DNA from: PALSA-600 sp963766575
GTDB taxonomy: Bacteria > Actinomycetota > Thermoleophilia > Gaiellales > Gaiellaceae
Reading direction: 5' to 3'
Length of the DNA stretch: 64,000 nucleotides
Assembly: GCA_963766575.1 (NCBI GenBank)
Contig: CAVYAR010000004.1
Location: 310,001 to 374,000 of the forward strand
The position numbers and the translations under genes were made by a program. This document shows, one piece after another, positions 1 to 9,000 of the stretch; position 1 is the stretch's first letter, and each line of letters opens with the position of its first letter. Below the pieces are notes generated by a model. That model made no database searches. It was not told where the DNA came from and worked only from the letters and a program-made list of their open reading frames with translations.

Positions 1-3000
1 GCTGCCGCGATCCCGAGGGCCCAGGTGTCGATCGAGGCCGTCGACGCCGCGGTCACCTGGACTGCACCGCCGGAGTCGAGGGTGGTGCCGTCGGTGGTCG
101 CCTGGATCGTGCGGCTGTCGCTGTTCACCGCAACTGCTGCGCCGATCGCGACGTTCTCGGAGCTCGAGCTCTTGCTGAAGTTGAGCAGGATCCCGGCCGC
201 GCCTGCGTCGGCGTTGATCGACGTCCCGTCGGTCGCCTTCAGCTCGATCGCCTCGTCACTCCGCGGCGTCGCGATGCCGCTCGTCAGCGAGCCATTCGTG
301 ACGGTTACCTCGATGTCGCCCGTGATCGTGTTGATCATGACGACGCCGGCGCCGGCGAACTGGAAGCCGCCCTGGCTGCCGGAGCCGTTGTAGGTCGCCC
401 CGCCGGCGACGCCGACGGTGTAGATGGTGCCGGTGCCGTGTGCGAGGAGCTGCACCTTGCCGGATGCCGAGACGGCGCTGTCGGTCACCGTCACCGGCAC
501 CGACTGGCCGATGCTGTTGACCGCGATCGAGATGCCGACCGCGAACCGCGAGCTGCTCTTGCCCGGGCTGTCGGGATCCTGCTTCGGCTGGAGGACGCCG
601 AAGGCAAGGGACCCGACGCCGCTGTCGATGACGCTCGTGTCGGTCGCGCTGACGAGGACGTCCCCGCCGTTGGCGGTGACGGTCGCGTCCGTTAGGAGCG
701 CCTCGGCGGAGGTCGTGCCGAGGTTGATTGCGATCGTGAACGCCACTGCGCTCTGGCCGACTCCCGCCGACAGTCCGACGGCGATGATGTTCATGCCGTT
801 CGTCGCGGTCTGCGTGTAGGAGCCTCCGGCCGTGATCGACGGGTCGATCGTCACGGCTCCGACGGTCAGCGGCTCGACGATCGCCCGCGTGTGCTGATCG
901 AGCTCGTTGAGGGCGATCGATGCACCGACCCCCACCCCGCCGCCGTAGGCCAGGCCGCCGCCAATTGCGATCTCGGACGTCGTGTCGGACGCGGTGATGC
1001 TTGCGTCCCCGTCGAGGGTTGCCACGACGCCTTCGAGTATTGCCTCGGTGACCGACGTGATCTGCTCCCACGACACCGAGCCGGCGATCCCGTAGGAGCG
1101 TCCGCTCGCGGTCGAGCCCGCCGCTCCGACGGTGCCGAGGTTGAGCTGGCCGGTGCGGGTGGCGTCCACCGAAAGGCTCCCGGAGGGGATGTTCGCTCCG
1201 ATGACCAGCGCCTCCGTCGTGTCGTTGATGTCGTTGAGGCTCAGCGCTCCGGCAAAAGCGATGTTCGTCTTGCTGCCGGCGCCCTTGTCGATCGCGATCG
1301 CACCCGCACCGCCGGAAACGTCCGTGTTCTGCTCGGCCGAGACGTCGACTGCTCCGCCGGTGCCCGGGTCGATCGTCCCGAGGTCGTTGATGTAGGCGTA
1401 GGTCTTGTCGGTGACGAAGTTGATCGCTGCAGCGCCGGCTACCGCGGCACCGGTCTTCGCCTGCGGCTTGTCGGACGACGCGGCGCTCGAGTCGTCCGGC
1501 GTGCTGGAGTCGTCCGACTGGGTCGGCTCGTCGCCGAAGAGGATCGGCAGCGATACCCCGTCGAGCGGATCGCTCTCGTCGACGGGATCGCTCTTGTCGG
1601 CGGAACTATTCGAGTCGGCCTTTTGCTCCTTCGACTCGCTCGGCTGCTTTGTGACCACCGTGCCGGCGACCGCGAAGCCCCAGAAGACGCCGTCGTTCTC
1701 GGCGCCGACGGTGACGCCGCCGTCGGCGTGGATGTTGGTCCCGCCGTTGCCGGGCGCGCTGAGGTCGACGGGGCCGATCACGGCATACGTATTGCGGTTG
1801 ATCAGCGAGACGAGGATGCTCACGCCGATCCCGACGCCGTGGCCCGTTGTGATGTCTCCGGCACCGCCGATCACGGTCTCCATCGACTCTGCGAACACCT
1901 CGACCGGGCCGCCGGTGATCGTGGCGCCGGTGTCGATTTGCGCCAGGTTGTCGCTCGTCTGGTCGAAGAGCGTCACGCTGCCGCTGACCGAGGTGCTGTC
2001 GGCCGCGGCGCCCGCGGTCGCAAGCCCGATCTGCATCACGAGCTCCTCGACCTCGACGACGACTCCACCCTGAGTACCGGAGGCGATCGCGACACCGGTC
2101 CCGACCGTCGCGTGCGTCTTCTGGTTGAGCACGAGCCCGGTGAACGAGCCGCCAAAGCCTCCTGCCGAGTCACTCGATCCCTTCGGATTGACCGCGACCC
2201 CGGCGCTCGCCGCCGGCTTGATCTGGCCCGCCGCGGCTACGAGCGACTCCGCGTTCTCCGCGTACATCGTCACGATCTGTGTCGCGGCCGGCTGGTTGAT
2301 GAACGGCCCCTGGTTGATCTGGGCGCCGTCGTCGATCCGCGCCTCGGAGTCGTTCGTGAGGAACAGGAAGGTCACCGAGCCCGCGATCGCGAGCTTCTCG
2401 GCCTCCGCGGTAGCGTTCGAGTAGCCGTTGCCGAAGTCGCTCGCGAGGCCCGCCTCGGGGCTCTTGAGGCCGGTGATCGCGCTCAGCGTCACGGCACCCG
2501 AGCGGAGCCCGCCGACGAGCTGCCCGACCGACCCGGGCAGGTTCGAAAGCTGGCTCAGAAGCGGATAGGAGACGTCGGAGTCGATCAGGGCCTGCGTCGG
2601 AGCGTTGATGACCGCGCCCGCTCCGACCGTCACGGTCGCGGTGTTCGACTCGTCGGCGATGCTGAGCGCGAGGCTGATCGACGTCTTGTGCTGGGAGGCA
2701 TCGGTCTTCTTCTTCTCGTCGGCTGCGGTACCCGAGATCGAGGAGGAGGCGCTCAGCTGGGTGCTCTCCTCGATCAACGACTGGGCGAAGAGCGAGGCGC
2801 CAGAGTCGAGCTGGACGTTCGGGCCGATCGTGTCGGTAACGGTGTGGTCGGCATCGCTGAACGCAAAGGCGCCGCCCACCGCCATCGAGCTCTTGGCGGG
2901 TGCCTTGTCCTTCACCTGGCTGCTCTTCAGGTAGGTGGCGAGCTTCCACGAGAGCGCATCGAAGATGTTGTTGGTGACGCTCGTCGCGTTCTTGACCTTG

Positions 3001-6000
3001 GTGACGGTCTGGGACGCCTTCTCCTTGAGCTGCCCGAGCTTCCCGGTCGCGGGGGCGCTCGGATCGCTGATCGACGCGGAGGCGCTCGAGTTGTCCTCGG
3101 CGTTGAGCGTTGCGTTGATGCCGATGCCCAGCGTCTCGACCGGCGTCAGAGCGTGCAACGCGGCAAGGCTGTACCCGGTGCCGGTGCAGGGGCAGTCGAG
3201 TTCGATCGCGGTGCCAGCCTCGGCCGCGGCCAGCGTGGCGGCGAGCTGGATCTGCTCGGAGTTGCTGAAGGCCAGCAATGCGTTGCTGCCTTCCTGGTCG
3301 TACTGGGAGAGCGGCACGATCACGTAGTAGATCTGCCCGTCGATCAGCCCATTGATCGGGGTGGATCCCTGGTGGTACTGGACGGGTTGTGCGTAGGTGA
3401 GCTCGGTGCCGAACAGGTTGAAGGCGATTCCGCTACCGGTGGCACGGCCGAGCGAGATCGTGATGTCCGATTCCGAGTCGATGTTGCCGCCGTCGAAGCC
3501 CTTCGTGATCGTGGTCGCCAGCTTCTCGGGAGTCGGGATGTTCAAGTCGACCTCGACGCCGAGGTAGTTGCCGAAGTCCCTGAGGAAGGCGTCGCCGAAC
3601 CGGTAGTAGTTGCCGAGCAGCGCGTCGCTGAGCGAGGCGGCGAGCTGAATGCGGTTGGGGTCGTTCGCAAGCCGGATCACGTAGTAGGTCTGTCCGTTGA
3701 CGAGCCCCTGGAGCGGCCCGCCGACGCTGTCTCCCGCGGCGTTCGCGTAGAGGACTGCATCTCCGGTGAGGAGTGCATTCGGCCCCACGTAAATCGTGTG
3801 GTCTGCGAGATTGACGTAGCCGGCCTGGTCGCACATCGTGGTCGTGTGGGTCGAGTCGCCGCAGTCCACCGTCGGGTCGAAGAGGAGGTTCGCGTTCGAC
3901 CCCGGGCCGGCATCCGCGGTGACGTTGCCGTTCACGGTCGTCGTCACGTTCGTGTTCGAGAACTCCAGAGAGATGCCGAGCCCGACCGACCCGTTGTTCG
4001 TGTTGCCCGAGGTCGCCGACGCCTCTGAGTTCACGGCGCCAACGGCGTTGAAGTTGGCGTCCGTTCCGGCCATGATCGTCGCTCCGGCCTCGAGCGTGGC
4101 GGTCACCGTCAGCTTCGCGTAGGTGATCGCGATCGATGCCGCGGTCTGGGTCGGATCAGGCGGGCTCGAGCCGAGCTCGCGCGTCGTGCTCGCCTTCATC
4201 CCGGCCACCGCGTCCCCGTCGGCGAGCACGTCGACCGCGCCCGACGCGATCAGCCGCGCATCGGCCTGGACGTCGACGGTCGCCTTCGCCTGCGCCTGGC
4301 CGTAGCCGACAGTGAAGAACTCGCTGGCAGGCGACCCGTTGCTGGCGACACTCGCCTCGGAGATGATCTGAAGCGAGCCGTTCGTGGCGTCGATCGTCGC
4401 CCCCTGCCCGACGGTGACGCTGGTCGTGGCCGACTTGACGATGACGCTGATCGGGAGCGAGCCGAACAGCGTGTCCAGGAGCGAGAGGGCGCCGCCCGCG
4501 GCGAGCTGCGCGATGTTCGAAGTACTTGTCCCGAGCTCCTGGGCAAGCGTTCCGCCATCCCACGAGTAGGCGACCAGGCTGACGTTCCCGGCCGAGAGTG
4601 TGGCGCCCGCGCCGATCGAGATCGAGGCGCTGCGGTCGGAGACGAGCACGACCGTCTCCGGGGTCGTCGCGATGTCCTCGGCGAGCACGGTGACCGTTCC
4701 GGTCGTGGTGAGCGACGAGCCGGCATTCATCGTGAAGGTCTGCGAGACCGCGGTGAGGTCTCCGGCTCCGAGCGCGACGGCACCGGCGATCACGATCCCG
4801 AGCCCTTCGGCGCCGAACAGGCCCTCGTTGGCCACGGTCGTCGCCTTCCGGTTCAGCCGGTAGAGCGGGTCTGTCTTGGGGCCGAGCGGGAAGGTGTTCG
4901 TCCCGTAGAGCTCGAGATCGGCGTTGAACCCGGAGTCGAGCGTGCCGATCGTGATCGTATCGCTACCGCCCTTGCCGAGGATCACGAGCGTGCCGGTCGG
5001 GTCGGCGAAATCCGTGACGATGCCGTTGTCGACGATCTCGAGGTGGCCGGGGCTCCCGACCTCCGCGCCGACCGTGATCGTGTCGCCGCCGTGGTGGCCG
5101 TCGAAGGTGTAGGTCGACGGTGCCTGGTTCGTGACGGTCTGCATGCCGCTGTAGGCGATTCCGTCGCACGTGCCGGAGATCGGCGACGGTGCCCCGGGGC
5201 AGGGCTCGAACAGCTCGTTGCCGGAACCGCCCTGCCCGACGAGCGCCTGGAAGCCGCTGAACGTCGTCCCGTTGACTATCCCGCCGTCGTTGCCCGCGAT
5301 CGTGAAGACGCCGCCTCCGCCGGCAGGTCCCTCCAGTGTCTGGATGCCGGAGCCGCCGAGGATCGTCAAGAAGCCTGTGCCCGGGCTGCCGTTGCCGGTG
5401 AAGCTCGTGCCGTCGACATTTCCGGTGCCTGCCCCGGTCACGGTCCAGGTCGTGTCGCCGTCCGGGCCGGTCAGCGTGTCGATGCCGCTCTGCCCGACGA
5501 GGATCGCGAAGCCGGTGAACGAGATCGTCCCGAGCATCCCCGCTCCGGACCCGGTGAGCGTCCAGTCGGTGGCATCCTCGGTGTCGCTCGGGCCGACGAG
5601 CGTGTCCCCACTGCTGTTGCCGTGCAGGGTCTCGAACCCGTTGTAGGTCTTCGTCGAGCCCCCGATCGTGCCGGTGCCCGCGCCGTCGGTCGTGAACGTG
5701 GTCGCGATGATGCTCGATCCGCCGAGCGTGTTTCCGGTCCCGATGCCGCCGTTCAGCGCCAGGCCCAGGAGGCCCGCGTCGAGGGACTGGACGGTCACCG
5801 TGTTGCCGTTCCCGAAGAAGTCGACGACGAGCTGCGTGGACGGATCGGAGAAGAACGTCGTGCCGAAGCTGCCGCCGGTGATCTCCATCTGGATCCCGTT
5901 CGGGCCACCCGGGTCCACCGTGATCGTGATCGAGTCGCCGCCCGCGACGGAGCCGTAGTAGGTGAAGGTCGAGGCGGAGGTCGAGACGGGAGCCGCCATG

Positions 6001-9000
6001 CCGCTGAACGAGGCGCCGGCGACGAAACCCGCGCCGGGCCCGGTCGAGATCCAACCCGGTGCGTCGAGCGTGTCGGATCCCGCGCCCGTCAGCTGCCCGA
6101 AGGCGATGAAGTCGATCGCGGTGCCAGCGGTCGGGGTCAGCTCGCCGGAGCCGTTTCCGTCGATCATCCAACTCGAGCCCGACGTCGGGCCGATCAGGGT
6201 GTCGCGCGTGGGACCCGACTGCAACGTCCCGACACCGCCGAAGGCGTAGCTGCCGCCTCCGGAGGTCGCGACCGTCACATTGCCCGAGTCATCCACGGTC
6301 CAGGTGGAATGACCACTCGGTCCGATGACGGTGTCCGCGGCGTTCCCGGTGATCGAGAAGACACCTGTGACCACGACGTTGTCCACCAGGAAGCCGCCGC
6401 CCGCGCCCGGGAGCAGCGTCCAGGTCGCGCCACCGGCCGGACCCTGGATCGTGTCGAAGATCGTGCCGGCCGCGGAGACGGCGTCGAAGTCGAGGAAGGT
6501 GATCGACGGAACCGATGACCCGGCGGGCGCAAGCGTCCCGTTGTTCAACCCGGTGATGCCCCACGCGGCGGCGTGCGCGGCGGCGATCGTGTTATAGCCC
6601 GGGTTGCCGAGCCCTCCGATCAGGGTCTGGATGCCGCTGAACGCGATCTCGGGCGACGACACCCCGTTGATCGTCTGCTCGATCGAGCCGGTCCCGGTGA
6701 CGGGGTTCGTGACCGTCCACAGCGACTGGTCGGCGTAGCCGCCGATCAGGGTGTCCTCGCCGCCGCGGGAGTCGATCGTCGTGAAGCCGTCGAACGCGAT
6801 CGCGCCGCCGAATCCGCTCGATGGCGGCGCACTTGCGGTCAGGATCTTGCCGCCGCTCGCCGCGACGCACAACTGGTCGCTCGGGCAGGAAACCGCGCCG
6901 ATCGCGCCGAGCATCGTCTGGGCGACCTGCCAGGAGGCCGCCGCCGGTTCGTTCGACGTGACCGCCTGGCCGAGAACATCGCCCGCGACGCAGAGGCCGC
7001 CGGCACACGAGATCGCGGTGAGCGGGTTCGTGCCGTCGACGGTCGTCCCAGTCCACGCGCTGACGCCGGCGGCGGGATCCTGGGAGGTCACGACCGAGCC
7101 CGCCATGTCGGCGGCCACGCACAGCTCGTCGGTCGTGCACGAGACTGCGTCCAGCGGCGAGTCAGGGTCGACCAACGCTGCCGTCCAGTCGGCGGCTCCT
7201 CCGGTCGGGGTCGTCGACGTGACCACCTGCCCGGCAACGTCGACTGCGACGCAGAGCGTGCTCGATGCGCAGGAGACACCGGTGAGCGCAGTCGTTCCGT
7301 CGACGTCCACGGCCGGCATCCACGTCTGGCCGTCGCTCGAGGTGATGACCTTGCCTGCGCCGTCAACCGCAACGCAGACGCTGCCGTCGGAGGCGCAGGA
7401 GACGCCGTTCAGCTGTGTGGTGCCGTCGATCGCGGTGACGGCCCAGGCCGAAGTCCCTCCGGCAACGATGGCCGAGTAGAGCGCGTTGCCGGCGCTGTCG
7501 ACGCCGACGCAGAAGGTCGCGTTGCAGGAGAGGCCTGTGATCGCGTGCATGCCGTCGACCACGGTCGGCGCACCCCAGGAACCGGACGGATCCGAGCTCG
7601 TGAGGATGCCGCCGTGGGCGTCCCCGGCTACGCACAGCGTCGAAGATGCGCACGAGAGGGCGGTGATCGTATTGGCATCGGCCTGAATCGGGGATGCCAT
7701 CCAGACGAGAGGCAGCGAGGACGACGGCCCGCCGGTGCCCGAGCCGCTCCCCATCAGCTTCCAGGTGGTCGGGCTCTGCGGCCCGTCGAGCGTGTCGGAG
7801 CCGCTACCGCCGATGAGCGTCAGCTGTCCGGTGAACGAGCTCAGTGCACCGATCGTCACGGTGTTGTCGCCGTCACCGGTCTCGATCACGAGCTCGCTCG
7901 TCGGGACGGTCAGCGGCAGCACCGTTGTCGTGGTTGTCGTACCCCCGTGGCCGTCGGAGATCGAGTTGACGTCGGTGATCGAGAGCGCCGTCCCGCTCAC
8001 CGAGCTGTCGTCCACGATCGTGATCGCGTTGTTGCCCGCCGGCGCGATGTAGGTGAAGGTATCGACGGCACCGAGGGTCTCCGTCGCGAAGCCCGTGTAC
8101 GCGATTCCGAGCACCGGGCTCGATCCCGCCGGGGTCGGGGCGGTCAGCGTGTCGCTGCCGGCGCCGACGATGCTGTGGAAGCCGCTGAAGGCGAGCCCCT
8201 CGACGCTGCCCATCCCGGTGCCGGTGATCGTCCAGCTCGACGAGCCGGCCGTCACGCCGGCGTTGGCGTTGGGTGTGCCCGAACATCCCGAGAGCCCGGT
8301 GAACGAGGTCGAGCTCGTCCCCGTGTACGAGCAGGTGCCCGGGGACATCCCGGCGCCGCTGACTGTGAACGAGCCGCTCGAGCCGAAGCCCGAAGTCGAG
8401 GCGACGTTCAGTGTGGTGTGGCTGCTGTCGATCGTCTGGCCGCCGCCGTCGACGGTCGTGCTCACGGATCCGGAAGCCGTGGCCGTCGGGCCGGTCAGCT
8501 GGTTCGCACCGGTGCCGTCGGCCTCGATCGAGCCAATGTCGGTGAAGTGGATCGGCTGGAAGTCGCTGGCGGCCGAGTGAGCCGTCCCGTTCGTGCCGTC
8601 CCAGCTCCAGCTGCTGCCGGTGGTGAGACCTTCGACCGTCAGGGAGTTGCTGCCGCCGCCGCCGTCGATCGTCACCGGCACCGGAATCGAGCCGCCGGTG
8701 GCGTCGAGCGTGATGTTGTCGTCGTTTGCGTCCGAGCTCGTGATCGTGAGCCCCGTGGGGCCCGTCACGAGCGCCACCGGGATGAGCGTCTGGTTGAGAT
8801 CCACCCCGAGAGAGAGGTCGGTACCCGAGACTGCGATCGTCGAGTCGCGGGTCGTGGAGACGTTCCCGAGGCTGTCGGGCTGCTCGAGCGTGAGTGTCGC
8901 GGCACCGCCGTCGACCGTCGTGTCGCCGCTGCCGGTCTGAACCTCGAGCTTCCCGGTGAAGGCCGACGACAGGTTCGAGTTGATCGTGACCGTGTTGGCG

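Noticed and set aside
891..4028. Plus-strand frame of 1,045 codons
   Set aside because: Composition is Arg/Asp/Val/Gly-rich without domains; it is antisense to the giant minus-strand gene, whose product has clear modules.
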